A stretch of DNA of 64,000 nucleotides, taken from Porogramme epimiltina. Taxonomy: Eukaryota; Basidiomycota; Agaricomycetes; Polyporales; Polyporaceae. Under the pieces are notes generated by a model, which ran no database searches, was not told the DNA's origin, and worked only from the letters and a program-made list of their open reading frames with translations. Location of the stretch: NCBI GenBank assembly GCA_900155495.1, contig FTLJ01000161.1, positions 36,965-100,964 of the forward strand. Direction: 5' to 3'. Positions 1-11,800 of this stretch are shown here, in pieces; position 1 is the stretch's first letter; each line of letters starts with the position of its first letter. The position numbers and the translations under genes were made by a program.

Positions 1-2265
1 CGGAAAGATGACACGAACCCAAGACGCTCGGGGACCACATGCTCGATGATCTTTTGAATGACCTGAGATAACCCAATCAGTGTAGCCCTCACAACACCGG
101 CGAGAAGTTCACTCACATGGTTACCGTTCGCATCCTTGACACACCGTAGGACACTCGGGCTAAGCTCCTGGACGAACATCGCCTGCTGGTCCGGGTTCGT
201 GTACTCGATCGCCTGTAGCGCCGCGAGGTTAACACATGTCCCCGGATAGGCGCTGTCCGATAACCACGCACCTTTTGAACGACTCGGCAGCCGTACATCT
301 GAAGTGACAGGCCGAGCACCTGTCCCTCCATCGTGCTCACCAGGCGCGCCTTCTGGGCGGCCGTGCCATACTCGAACATCTTCTGCACCACCTGTGGATC
401 GCCGCGAGCGGTTAGCGCGGCTCAGCGCCTGACGTCAAGCCAGGCCAGGGGGAAGTAGACGCACGTAGTTACCAAAGACGTCCTGCATCAGCTGGATGGC
501 GTACTGCGGCACGATCTCGTCGAACACAATCTCCATCTCCTCGCTCGTGGCGGCCTCGAGCTTCTGCTGGATGAAGCGCGACCCGTGCTGATCCCCGCTG
601 AACTCGACAATATACCCAAAAATGTCCTAGAGCGTGCCCTGTGCGTCAGCCCCGAAAGACGTGCGTCGAGAAGCGCGACAAGGTTACGTCCCGCCACGGC
701 TGCACTCACCCGAAGCTCCCACTTCCGAGACTTGTTGGCGCGGAACTCGTCCAGCTGCGCGCTTCGCACCGCCCCGTCCCCGCGCCGCCCGTGGCGGCCA
801 CCGTGCCCGAAACCTGGGCTGTTGGGCCCAGCGTGCGGGAACACGGCCCCGCGCGGCAGCTGCGGGCTGAAGTCCACGGCGGGGCCGTACGGTGTTGAGT
901 GCGGCGACGGCGACGAGCGCATGTTAGCGTACAACATATTCTGCGGAGTGTCTGCGTCGGGATCAGCACTCTAAAAATTATGTCACAGAACACGTACCTG
1001 ATCACGACGCTTATCAGGCCCTCCGGCCAACGGATGAGGAGTGAGCATAGGCGAGTGTGAGGGAGGCGCATGGTAGACGAGGGCTTGTGTCGGGTAGTAG
1101 TACTGGGAGCCCATCGCCCGTGGGGAGCCAACATAGTCGTAGAATTGCTGGGCGTGGAGGTCAGTCATGGCATGGGGGTGCAATGTCTGGGGGCCCAACC
1201 CAGGATATACACTAGGCGCAGCGGAGGCGGGGGTGAGTGCGGGGGAGGAGCCGTAGAGGGAGGGGTCCGGGGTTGTGCGGAACGCGTCGTACGAGTACGA
1301 AGGACCGGGGTAGTAAGCGTACTCGGTCTGAGGATACGCGCCGTACGGCCCCCTGTGCGGCTGCTGAGGACCGCGGACAGCGAGCCCAGGCGTGGACTGA
1401 GGCACCATGCCGGAAGGCTGTGAGCCCTGCCGGAACGCCGGGCTCTGCTGTTGCGACACGCCATACTCGTCCTCGACCGCCATGCCACGGAGCGCAACAG
1501 ACAGCTCGGTGTCCACCAACGAAGAGGAGGACTGCAGCGAGTCGTAGTTCCCGACGGGGCTGCCGTTTTGACCTGGGCCGGATCAATTGAGTCATTAGCG
1601 CACATCAGAGGCGTCAACACGAAACTTACCGAGGACAGCGTTATAGGGCTGCGAGGAGATCTGTCCCTGCTTGGACACGCCCGTTGCCTGTGAAGGCAAC
1701 CCTCCAGACTGGGCGGAGACCTGCCGTTGTCTCATCTAAAGCGAGGGAGAATGGAATATAGCTCAGCAACCGGAAGCCACAGAAGAAGCTCGGTGGGCAT
1801 ATGCACTGCCCCACGCACCAAGCTGGGTAGTTCCTTCTGTTGCGACTCGGAAACGTCCTCCCAGGTGCCGCTGACAGAGCGCGAGCCCCATGGCTCGTTC
1901 AGGTGAGACATGGACGAGTCAGGAATGCTGGTGGCAGAGGAACCGGATGGGTGTCTTGACGAGTTGCCGCCCCACACCTGTGCAGGCGTCAGGACATGGG
2001 GCGCTCGCGTTCGAAACATAGCGGTCACGCACCTGCCAACCTGCGTTCAAGGACTTGAGGCCGTTTGAGGGAGCCATAGCGACACCGAACATGTTTGCGG
2101 AATTCTTCCTGTGAGGATTAATCTGCACGCGGCGTGAGACCCTGGCGCACGTGGAACGGAATGTGGAGGACGCACGGGGTTTGGGGAACCTGACGGAGAG
2201 TGGCCTCTGGACTGGGAAGAAGAGCCGGATGGTTTACGAGAAGTTTCGTGATTAGTAGTCGACAT
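1..2265 (-). CDS. Pumilio/PUF-family RNA-binding protein (3' end cut by window edge)
   Basis: PUF proteins bind 3' UTR motifs and repress or localise mRNAs in the cytoplasm. The chosen start ([12 protein letters not shown]) is followed by a long Ser/Pro/Tyr/Gln-rich, probably disordered region in several exons. The PUF repeats begin near position 630 after the block SRKWELR, with [20 protein letters not shown]. Four repeats are visible. Their base-contacting residues read S-R/Q (SRFIQ), N-Y/Q (NYVVQ), C-R/Q (CRVVQ) and N-H/Q (NHVIQ, split by an intron near 115). These match repeats 1-4 of metazoan PUM and yeast Puf3-type proteins. Repeats 5-8 should lie beyond base 1. Family assignment is firm; which PUF paralogue it is remains open. 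Confidence 0.93.
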
Positions 2266-3759
2266 AGCAGTCGCAATCCTGGGGAGGAGAGGTTTATATG
2301 GGCGGAAGGGAGGGCGAAGCGGTGACTCACATACGAAAGGCTACAATATACGGCGGGCACGCGGAGTCCAAGACGCGTTTGTTATAAGGCTGGAGAGAAG
2401 GCAATCAGCAAAGGGGGCCCGAAAGCGAGGCGAACGGGGCAAAGCGACGGGAGGGATGTGGCGGGCGGGCGGGCGGCGCGTGTCCGGAGAAAGGAAGGAG
2501 ACGCGTTGGACGCGTTCGATCGAAGGCGTGCGACGTCACAGGACCGTGTGGGGGGAACGTGGGACTCACAGGTATGGTACGGGGCGGACGGAGGGCGGCG
2601 AGGAGGGGGGAGAGAGGCCCTGGGGGACGGCAGGAGGACCTCTGGGTGGGGAGGACACTGACCTCGTGGAGGGGAGGTGAGCGCGAGGGCGGCAGCTCTC
2701 GACGCGCCGCAAAATGGGCAAAATAGGAAAATATAATAATGGGGGCCTTATTTGATTCCGCTGAAACCGGGCGGGCGGATTGGACGGGGCGTCGGCCCAG
2801 ATGACACGTGTAACGCCCTCCGCAACTCGCCGCCCGCCTCCCAGCGACCTCGCGTGCCCGATCCGGCAGCTTACCTCACCTCCCCGCTCGCCTGCCGCGG
2901 CCCAGTTGCCATGTCGGGCATCACCGCCGCACCCCTACGGCCCACCGCCGCCCCATCACGCCCCCAGACGCCCGCCTACCCGACCCTGAGCGGACCAGCC
3001 CCGCCAGAGCCTGCCGCTGCCGCTGCCGCCGCCCAGCCACAATCCCACACCCGCCCTCCGCGAGCACCCGCCAGCCCCAGCCAGCCCGTCTGTCGTCACC
3101 GCGGCTCCTCACCGCCTCTCCCCTCACCCGGCCCCCCGCGTGCTCCCCCCGACGCTCGCCACGCCCGCCCTTACGTTCTCGCCAGCACCATCACCTCGCC
3201 ACCCGTTCCGCGTCCCATCCGCCACCCGCCACCACCACCCGTCGGTCCGCTAAAGTCCACCACTCATGATCGGCCCCAACTCCGCGTTCACGCACCCCCC
3301 CCCCGTCCCCCGGCTGCGCGCGCACCCGCTTCGCGGAACCTTTCACCCCGCCAACGCGTCATCAGCCCGCCTCGCACGCCGTCACGGCCCGACAGGGTCC
3401 GACAGCCCACTCGTCATCGGCTGCGCCAGCGGCGCCGAGCTCGACGGCCCTTGAAATTTTTGCCGCGCCTTGTCTTGGGGTCGGCCGAGCGGGCGCGCCC
3501 CACCGTCAACAAACGTGAAGGTCAGTGAATGGCGAGCACTTTGCGGCTCTCTGTATTACGGACGAAAGAATAGTCGAGTAGATGCGGTTTATAACATACA
3601 ACCAGTGCGAACGTAGGACGGCTAGGCGTAAAGTCGTGTGCGGGGCGGGCGCGTGAAGGACGTCGTCTATCGAGAGTTGAAGTTGAACCAGGATTGCCGC
3701 TTGGCTGTAAAGCGGTGATGTCAGTCTCCGTGGACCGAACACTGTCAGGGAGAATGGAG
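2266..3759. other. 1.5-kb gene-free stretch upstream of the PUF gene
   Basis: No conserved protein is recognisable here. The first half (to about 2700) is purine-rich on the plus strand and has three ACGCGT sites at 2373, 2501 and 2510. A short A/T-rich patch follows near 2710-2755. From about 2760 to 3500 the plus strand is strongly C-rich, with a run of ten C then GT then five C at about 3295-3311. The interval probably holds the PUF promoter and 5' UTR (minus strand) and the kinesin-1 3' UTR at its right end. Confidence 0.5.
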
Positions 3760-6700
3760 CTAGACACGTACCGGCGCTGCATTCGTGACAAAAAGGACGC
3801 GATGAATGGCGAATGAGCGCACAATGGAAAACGATGTGAACACGCCGAACACGCACCCCTCCTCGTTCTGCACCCTCGCCAAAGGGTTCGCCATACTTGG
3901 AGACGCCGGGCCCGCACCGGTAGTCGCTGCCGCGGCGCTCCCACCTCCGCCCCGGAGGGGCTTCGCGATCCGGCCAAAGCTTAATGGCGAACCGGATGCC
4001 GCCTTCTGGGCTGGATGGCGGGGCGGAAAATGTGTCAGTCCACATTCGGAGACGGAGAAAGACGGAAGGCAATTAATGACAACTCGCCTCGTGCCTGGTC
4101 CAGGCGCTCCTTGACGGCTTGCAGCTGCGCCTCGAACTTCTGGTTCTGCATGGCCAACCTCCGGTCGGCGTCTTGGAGCAGGGCTTCCAGGTTCTGGATG
4201 CGCTCGTTCCGCGCGAGCAGCTTGCGCTCCGCAATGCCGGCCTCCTTCTTGAGCGCCGAGTTCTGGTCGACCAGCTGGAAACAAATCCGGGACCGGCGGA
4301 TCAGCGAATTTTGCCTAGCGAAATGAAGGCATTCAGTCGGCACAACGCACCTGCTTCTGAACGACGGTGAGCTGCTCAAGATTGCGTTCCAAGAACGCCA
4401 TCTTCTTCTGCTGGGCCTTGCTGTTCGAGTTCCGGATGACATTGTTGTACTGCTCCTTGATCTCGTCCAGCTGGATCTCGAGCTCGACCACCTGCACGAA
4501 TCGTGAGTCCCCGTGGCTTCTAATACTTCCGCAACAGGCGAAGTCTATTACCTTCTCGCAGCGGTTCTGAAGATCGCGCATGAGCGACTTCTTGACGCCG
4601 TCGAACTCGGCAAGCTGGACGCTAATCGCCTTGCGCGTGCGCTCCAAGTCCTGCGCGCTCTCGGCAAGGTTCTTGCCTCCCTCAATGCCTGCCGACGTCA
4701 CGGCGAAGGCACGCTGTGTGAGCGAGGTCAATGTATCATCAGCTCAACAAACATGCCGAAGCAGCGAGGGCGGCGTGCGTGTCTTACCTTGAGCTCCTCA
4801 TTGACGCTCTTCAACGAATCAATCGTGGCGTTGAGAGTACGAATCTCGTTGCCCTTGATCTCCACCTGTTGCTTGAGGTCCTGGACCTCGCTGGTGTGGG
4901 CGTCGCGTTTCGCAGCGTACTGCGCCTCGAGCTTGTTCTACACAAGGTTCAGCGCTCAGCGTTCGCGTATCAGCGCGCGGGATCGGTGATTGATTACCTT
5001 CAGCTCCGCCATGGACTCAGCGATGTCGACGTTGCTGACTTCCTCGTCATGAATGGTCTTCTCTGCATACGGAAAGAGTGCAACGTAAGAGCACAGCACG
5101 GACTTAGAGTGGCATCAGACGCACCGAGGAGCTCCTCGTACTCGGTCTCGAGCGAGGAGATGCGTGCCTCGAGCTCGTCGCGGCGACGCTGGTGCATCTC
5201 GTTCTCCTCCTGCACCTGCCTGAGGCGGTCGACGGTCTCACGAATGAGCGTCTGGGTATCGGCCATGCGGCGGCGGATAGACACGACATCGTCGTGTGTG
5301 AGGGTGGAGACGCCCTCGTCGGAGTCGATGGCGTCGAGCTTGGCCAGGATCTGGCGGAGCTGCTCGTCCTTCTCGGAGAACGTACCTTGCTATATATGGA
5401 ATAGAGGTGTCGGACGTCGCCCCCACGGAATTTCTAGAAGTCCGCCACTTACCGCATCGAACTTGGCCATCATAAGCGCCATCTTCTCCTGCTTGCGCTT
5501 CTCCTTGTCCTCCGCCGACGCATCCTTCTGCGCCACCCTGAGGTCTGCGATCGTCTTCTTGAGCTCGTCCAGCTCGCCCTTGGCGTCCTGGTTCTGCTCC
5601 TTCAGGATGTCGATCGTGATGAGGCTCTCCTTGTTGTCGTAGTTGAGCCGCTCGACCTGCAGGCGAAGCTCGTTCAGCTGGCCCGACATCGACTTGTTCT
5701 CCATAGACAGCGACGTCTCCTGCTCCTTGAGGAAAGTGAGTTCCTCCTTGAGCTCTGACACCAACTTGTCCGCGGCCTTGAGAGCAGACTCGCGCTCCCC
5801 GAGCTGGTCGCTGAGCTCGTTCTCGCGCTTGAGGAACTCCTCCCGCTCGTCCTTGTCCAGGCCGATGACGGTGGGGGTCTGCGGCCGACTGTCCAGATCG
5901 CTCCGTAGATCTTGGATGAGAGGGTTGACGGGCGTCTGGCTACGAGTAGCAGAGGGTGTCGGGGAGGCGGTTGGCTTCTTCGGTGCCGCGGAGGCAGGAG
6001 CACCAGCCTTCTCTGATGAAGCCCAGTCTGCTTGCTCGACATGGCCACCAGCACGCCAGATAGCGAGTTCGGCTTCCAGAGCAGCGATGTACTTCTGGTA
6101 TGACGAGTTCGCAGCGTTCGCCTTGGAAAGGAGAGCCTTGAGCTCGAGTGGAGAGAGCTCGGCGTTGACACGCGCGGTGTTCTTGATAGACTTCGCGCGG
6201 ATACCGAAACGCAGTGTTGAAAGCGTTTCGGAGTCGTTGTAAGACGAGGGAGAGCAGTTGATGATAAGAGTTGTTCGGGAGTTACCACCGAGCGACTCTT
6301 GTAGGATACGAGTAAGTTTGGAGTCACGGTAAGGAATGTGCTTGGCCTGCAAGAAACATATCGTAAGGTGGGGCACAAACAAGTATCGGGAGAGTACCCA
6401 CTTTGCTGTCAGTGAGCGCATTAATAACCATGCCAAGTGCCGACAGAGACTTGTTGATCTTCTTGGCCTCCTCCAGTGTCTGGCCGGATGCTCCGGTCTT
6501 ACCAACCTTCTCGGAACCAGCAAGATCGACAAGATACAGGTTGCCCGTTTTCTGAGCACCTGTCTCTGTGTTCCTCTGGTTGATGGTGATGAGGAAAATG
6601 GAATGTGACCGAGAACTTTCCGCGTTCATGTCTGGTGGGATTCAGTGGACGTCCGGGGTCCAAAGGGTCTGCCCACTTACTTGTATATGAAACTACACGA

Positions 6701-7653
6701 GCGGCGCCACCTTGCCGCATAATCTCATAGACTTCACGGGCGCTGGAAACGTAGTAGTCGGACAGACCCTTCACGTAAACACCCTTCGACTTCTCCTCGT
6801 GTACTTGAAGGTTGTCATTCTGGGCTATGTATCGGTACCCAGTTAAACACCACAGATCATGGGGATGAAGTATAGAACTCACGAGCTAGCAGGTCCCGAA
6901 TACGCTCCAAATAGATTTCCATGTAAGAGACCTTCACCAAATATTCGAGATGGGCATCGGATTCTACGATCGACTGAAAGATCTGCTCAGTTATACGGGG
7001 TATCAATCCTTTGAGTTCCGGGGAGTCTATGTCGGCACCCTAGGCGAGGCAGTTCAGTCAGAGTAATTGGCGGGCTGTCCGCAGGACATACCATCATGGT
7101 AAATGTCTTTCCACTACCCGTCTGTCCGTATGCAAACACCGTGCCGTTGTAACCATCCATGACATCTGTGAAGAGAAGCGTAAGTCTAATATAGACCTTG
7201 GGCCGCGGAACCATTCATTAGAATAGGCTACAGCCCGGAGATGGCTATAGAGAATAGACCGTCTTCGTAGCGGCAGGTGTTAAGAACAGTATGAGCCTAG
7301 AAATACACACCCTTTACGGTGCTACTCGGGGGTCAGTGAACGCACCATCGATCAAGAACCAATGGACTCACTCCTTGACACCATAGTCAAAGATGTCTTG
7401 CTGCTCGGTCCCCGGAGGGAATACTCGGTCAAACGTGAAGCCATCTCTCTCTGGGCCAGATCCCAGCTGTGCTGAGCGAACGTGACAAGTTTGGAGGTTC
7501 TCGTCGAAGGAGACTACGACCTCTCCACCCTCCCTCTGCTCGATAGCATTGGTCGGACGGAATCTATGCACATCATTCCCGTCGGTCCGAGAAGGCATGC
7601 ATAAACAAGCCAAGGTGCACATACCGACAGACAACCTTGATATTCGTGGACAT
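3760..7653 (-). CDS. Kinesin-1 heavy chain (conventional kinesin)
   Basis: Plus-end-directed microtubule motor for hyphal transport of vesicles, endosomes and dynein. The start reads [11 protein letters not shown], the usual kinesin-1 opening. The motor domain follows in order over many exons: P-loop GQTGSGKT (about 7110-7130), switch [10 protein letters not shown] (about 6610), switch II DLAGSE, then [20 protein letters not shown] long coiled-coil stalk follows. Near the C-terminus the autoinhibitory IAK motif is intact in [13 protein letters not shown] (about 3950-3980), diagnostic of kinesin-1. The intron before it (4011-4087) appears to use a GC donor. The last codons after QNEE are less certain, because an in-frame intron may remove part of 3775-3850. 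The gene is transcribed in the same direction as Elf1 upstream. Confidence 0.95.
4011..4087 (-). other. Probable GC-AG intron in kinesin-1
   Basis: Read on the minus strand, the exon ends GCACGAG and is followed by GCGAGT, while the acceptor is CATCCAG. Joining them gives [23 protein letters not shown], in frame with the conserved IAK tail. The nearest GT (GTTGTC) would put the IAK tail out of frame with this acceptor. Length is 77 bp. Inferred by hand from frame and tail homology. Confidence 0.65.
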
Positions 7654-8183
7654 GATTTGGGCTCTTTAAACTGATTGAGACGTAAGGGAAGGTGGGTCGG
7701 GTGTGGCTCGAGAGCGGGAACGGGTCGATCCCCGGGGTATGAATGGCAAACGCTGTGAACCGATGTCGTCTATAGATGCGATGGAGAGAAAGAAGGAGAG
7801 TGGCAGGAGCTAGTGACCAGGCTCTAGTCGAGATGCCTGTTGGCTCAGAGCAGGGCTGAGGGATGCTGAAAGACGTCCTGAACAGGTATTTACGGCTGTT
7901 GTCAAGCACGCGCCAGCTACGCGCACGCGTCCTCATAAGCGCTGCGATATTCCGTTAATTGCCCAGGGACGCGCCACCACTATTGCGCGGCACATGGGCG
8001 TGAGCTTTGCACAATTGGATCCGCTCAAGGAAAAGGTGGTAGACAGGCACACGATTGAGCATTTCAAGCGTTATAGAATACACGGACATTTGTTATACAA
8101 GGGAAACAAATTCTAGGAGAGGTCCAAGGGGTGCACAAGAAGCTTGTAGGACTGCGGCGTACTGGAATGGATAACAGATGCTG
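7654..8183. other. Gap between Elf1 3' end and kinesin-1 start
   Basis: No gene seen. On the minus strand this should hold the Elf1 3' UTR and the kinesin-1 promoter and leader. The part next to the kinesin start is pyrimidine-rich on the minus strand (about 7780-7800), a common fungal promoter feature. One ACGCGT lies at 7925. Confidence 0.5.
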
Positions 8184-8626
8184 CTACTCATCATCGCTGC
8201 CAACGGAGGGCGCACGGGCTGGTCTGCTGGAGGATGCTACCGGTCTGCGAGTAGAAGATGCCTCCTTCTCTGCGGCATCTGCAGCATCAATCCACTCCGA
8301 GTAAATGTCGATAGGCTCAGTCAAGTCTAAAAGTCGCAGTTCAAGAGGGGTAGATGTGGGAAGGTAAAAAGATGCGTACGATTGGCTTTACTCTGATACC
8401 TCTGATCACATACTTTGCACAGCAACTGAGCTATCCCTTCCTTCCTGTTGATGCGTACGGACACAGATTTGTCGTGGTGGCAGAACAAACAAGTAAAGGC
8501 CGTGTCTGATGTCCACGTCCATGTGAGCGTACGGACATGCAAGCTAGTCCCGACCGAGAACTCACCCAATGGATCCTTCCTGCGTGGGCCGGTGGGCTTG
8601 CGCGAAGACTTCTTGCGTTTACCCAT
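8184..8626 (-). CDS. ELF1: Transcription elongation factor Elf1 (ELOF1 homologue)
   Basis: Small zinc-ribbon elongation factor that travels with RNA polymerase II and helps it pass nucleosomes. The start is MGKRKKSSRKPTGPRRKDPL, the conserved basic N-terminus. Two introns were placed by frame, at 8506-8565 and 8327-8379. Splicing gives DTAFTCLFCHHDKSV and then CKVCDQRYQSKANHLTEPIDIY. The two CxxC pairs of the ribbon (CLFC and CKVC) are intact. The C-terminal tail is Ser/Ala/Glu-rich and ends VGSDDE. The product is 109 residues, normal for fungi. Its start lies 199 bp from the start of kinesin-5 on the other strand, so the two probably share a promoter. Confidence 0.95.
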
Positions 8627-8825
8627 TGCCGCTGAGTAGGGGTGTGAGCTGAAGCTGCAGAGAGCGAAGCGATCGAGCCGAGTATGGGATTGGCAGCCGC
8701 CCGAGGATGATGCAGACGTTCTCACGATGCGGTCACGTGATGTACGCGACGCGCGAGGTTCAACTCGTCCGCCCATATATCCAATTGTTCCTCTTCCCTC
8801 TCCCCTTGACTCTCGACTTGCCGCC
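8627..8825. promoter_or_regulatory. Shared divergent promoter, Elf1 / kinesin-5
   Basis: Only 199 bp separate the two start codons. Toward kinesin-5 there is a CATATAT at 8774-8780 directly followed by CCAAT at 8781-8785, some 45 bp before the ATG. That the region drives both genes is inferred from spacing alone. Confidence 0.55.
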
Positions 8826-11800
8826 ATGGCCTCCCGTCGCGCACCCTCGCGTTCGCGGGTGAACGCATCTTCGGCGATGCCTCCACCGCAAACAAGACCT
8901 CGCTCTGTTCTCGCAAAGTCGGATTCTTCTCAGCGATCAGCACCTACAACCACCGGTGCGGGCGACCAAGCGCCAGAGGCCGGCACATCTCGTGGCGGGA
9001 CCTCCTCTCATGCCGAGACTAACATTAAAGTGGTCATTCGCTGTCGCCGTCGCTCGGAACGTGAGGTTCAAGATAACTCACCCATCATCGTCGCCACAAA
9101 TGGTGCAAGGAGCGAAGATATCACCATTGAGACCTCTGCCCCCACCTCCAACTTCGGCATTGTGACCCTACCCACCACTCGCACATATCCTTTTGATGCC
9201 GTTTTCGGTCCTGAAGCGGATCAAACTACTGTCTACAACGATGTCGTCCAGCCCATGCTGGAGGAAGTCCTCGATGGGTACAACTGTACCCTATTTGCTT
9301 ATGGTCAGACGGGAACAGGCAAGACGTGAGTGTTGTGATACCTTGAGTTGCATCATCTTCTTATGTCTCCATGTGTAGGCACACGATGCAGGGTGACCTG
9401 AAGACGACCCCGATGGGTAACCCTTCCTCTCAGGCAGGAATGATACCCCGCGTCTTGTTCAAGTTATTCCACCAGCTTGAAGCCTCCTCCACCGACTTCA
9501 GTGTCAAGATTTCATTCGTCGAGCTCTACAACGAAGAACTTCGTGACCTGCTCGCCCCCGAACTTTCCGCACCTTCTGGATCAAATCAGCCTATGGGTAT
9601 GGGCGTGCAGAGGGAGGCGCCTCCCCAAGCGAATCTCAAACTGTTCGACGACTCGAGTAAGAGAGGTGTGATCATCCAAGGACTCGAGGAAACGCCTGTG
9701 AAGAACGTCACGGACGCTCTAGCCCTTCTGACGAAAGGAAGTCACCGGAGGCAGATCGCGGCCACCAAGTTCAACGACCACTCTAGCCGTTCACATTCTG
9801 TCTTCTCTATTACCGTACATACCTCCATGGCGTCATCCAGTGGCGACGGTCTCTTGCGCGTCGGAAAGCTTAATCTCGTCGATCTGGCGGGGTCCGAGAA
9901 TATCGGTCGCTCTGGTGCCGAGAACAAACGTGCCAGGGAAGCCGGGATGATTAACCAGAGTCTACTCACCTTGGGACGCGTGATCAACGCCCTCGTCGAT
10001 GGATCCCCTCACATTCCCTATCGGTGGGTACCCCTAGTTCGTTGTCTACAGTCGGTTGCTAACCTTTTGTAGTGAGTCGAAGCTTACCCGTCTCCTTCAA
10101 GACTCCCTCGGTGGTCGTACAAAGACGTGTATCGTGGCGACCATATCACCTGCGCGCTCAAACATGGAGGAAACACTGTCTACACTCGACTACGCTATCC
10201 GCGCGAAGTCGATCAGGAACCGTCCGGAGGTCAACCAGCAGATGTCGCGGAATGCGCTCATTAAGGACTACGTCGCCGAAATTACTCGCCTGCATGCGGA
10301 TCTGCGTGCGGTTCGCGAGAAGAGCGGTATCATTATCTCCGAGGAGTCCTGGGCGAAGATGACGGCGGAACAGGAGCTCAAGGAGACCGAGCGCCTGGAG
10401 GCTATCAAACAGGTTGAGATTCTCGAGGGTCAGATGAAAGCCAAACGCGAGGAGTTCGAGGAAGCCATGGCGCTCCTCGAGCGCACCGACGAGGACCTCC
10501 GGAATACGCGCATGCGCCTCGAAAACACGACTGAGGAGTTGACTGGTACAAGGCAACAACTCAATGCTGTGGAGGGCGCGCTAGAGGAAGAAATCGTTGT
10601 GCGCCAAGCCCACCAGAAGAGTGAAGAAGCTTTGCACGGTGTCGTCGCGCAATGGAAAGGCGTCGCTCATGAGTACGAGGGTGACGTAAACAGCCTTTTC
10701 GGTAAACTGGGTATGTACACGATTGGTCTGGGCGAGGTCCGTTTGCTAATGTCCTCATAGAGCGCAAAACTAGCGCATTTGGGTCAAATCTGAAGGCTGT
10801 CAACGCGCACAGCAAAACGCTGTCCTCCGAAACGCAGAATATGTCCTCCAAGATGGACGCTTTCGTCAAAGCAGCGACTCAGCATCTAGGCAAAGTCAAA
10901 GGCGAGACTGAGCAGTTCCAGACCAAGGAACTCGAAGCTCTGTCGATCATCTCTAGTCGTTTGAAAGAACAGCTAGAGAAGGTGCAAGAAGCGTTACAGC
11001 TCATCCACGCGAAAGAAGAAGCCTCAAAGGAAACTGTTGAGGTCATTCGCACCACCATTACGGAAGCACAGCAGGGCATGCAGCAGGGCTTCGACTCGTA
11101 CTCAAAGCAGTTGCGAAAGCACTGTGAGAGCGTTTGCAAGGAGGCAGAAGCATCAAGTCTCGCGGGCTGCGCTGCAGTATGTTCAATGCTCACGTTCTCT
11201 TATGTCATTGCTCAATTTCCCCACAGGTAGAGAAAGCCTTCCAGGAGCTCGGCGCTCTGACGGAGGCAATCAAGCAGGAGGCTCTGGACTTCATCGCAAC
11301 CGAACGCAAGACGCTACAAGAAGCCAAGGCGCTGGCGGACAACACGACCAACACCGAGATCCTTCGGTTGAAGCAACAGAACGCGCTACTGACGCGGTTG
11401 CTAGAAACTGAGCGCATCGAGGCGAAGCAGTCTGCCGACGCTCTACTGGAGCGTATTGCCGGGCTACTCGAAGACTACACCTCAGAACGAGATCGTAGTC
11501 TCCGAGGCACCTTCTCTGAGATGACGGAGAGTAATACTGCTGCAGGACACGAGATGCAGCAACTCGGTCAGAAGCAGGGTCAACAGCTCGATGCCGCAGT
11601 CGCTCGAGGCAGCACTTGGAGTCAGCACCTGACGAAGAGGGGTGTGGAGGGCAAGCGATTACGGGATGAAGGCATTGAGGTATGTTGTCTCACGTGTCAT
11701 CCGACGGCACATACTCACATTCGTGATAGACTGTGAACTCGACGCGGCAATCCATCCACGATGGTCTCGTCGACATCCAGACCTCAATATCCTCATCAAC

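Noticed and set aside
2752..3528. 258-codon proline-rich open frame on plus
   Set aside because: It follows the C-rich strand bias, has no domain-like segment or intron structure, and overlaps a similarly open second frame. Best seen as a composition artefact.
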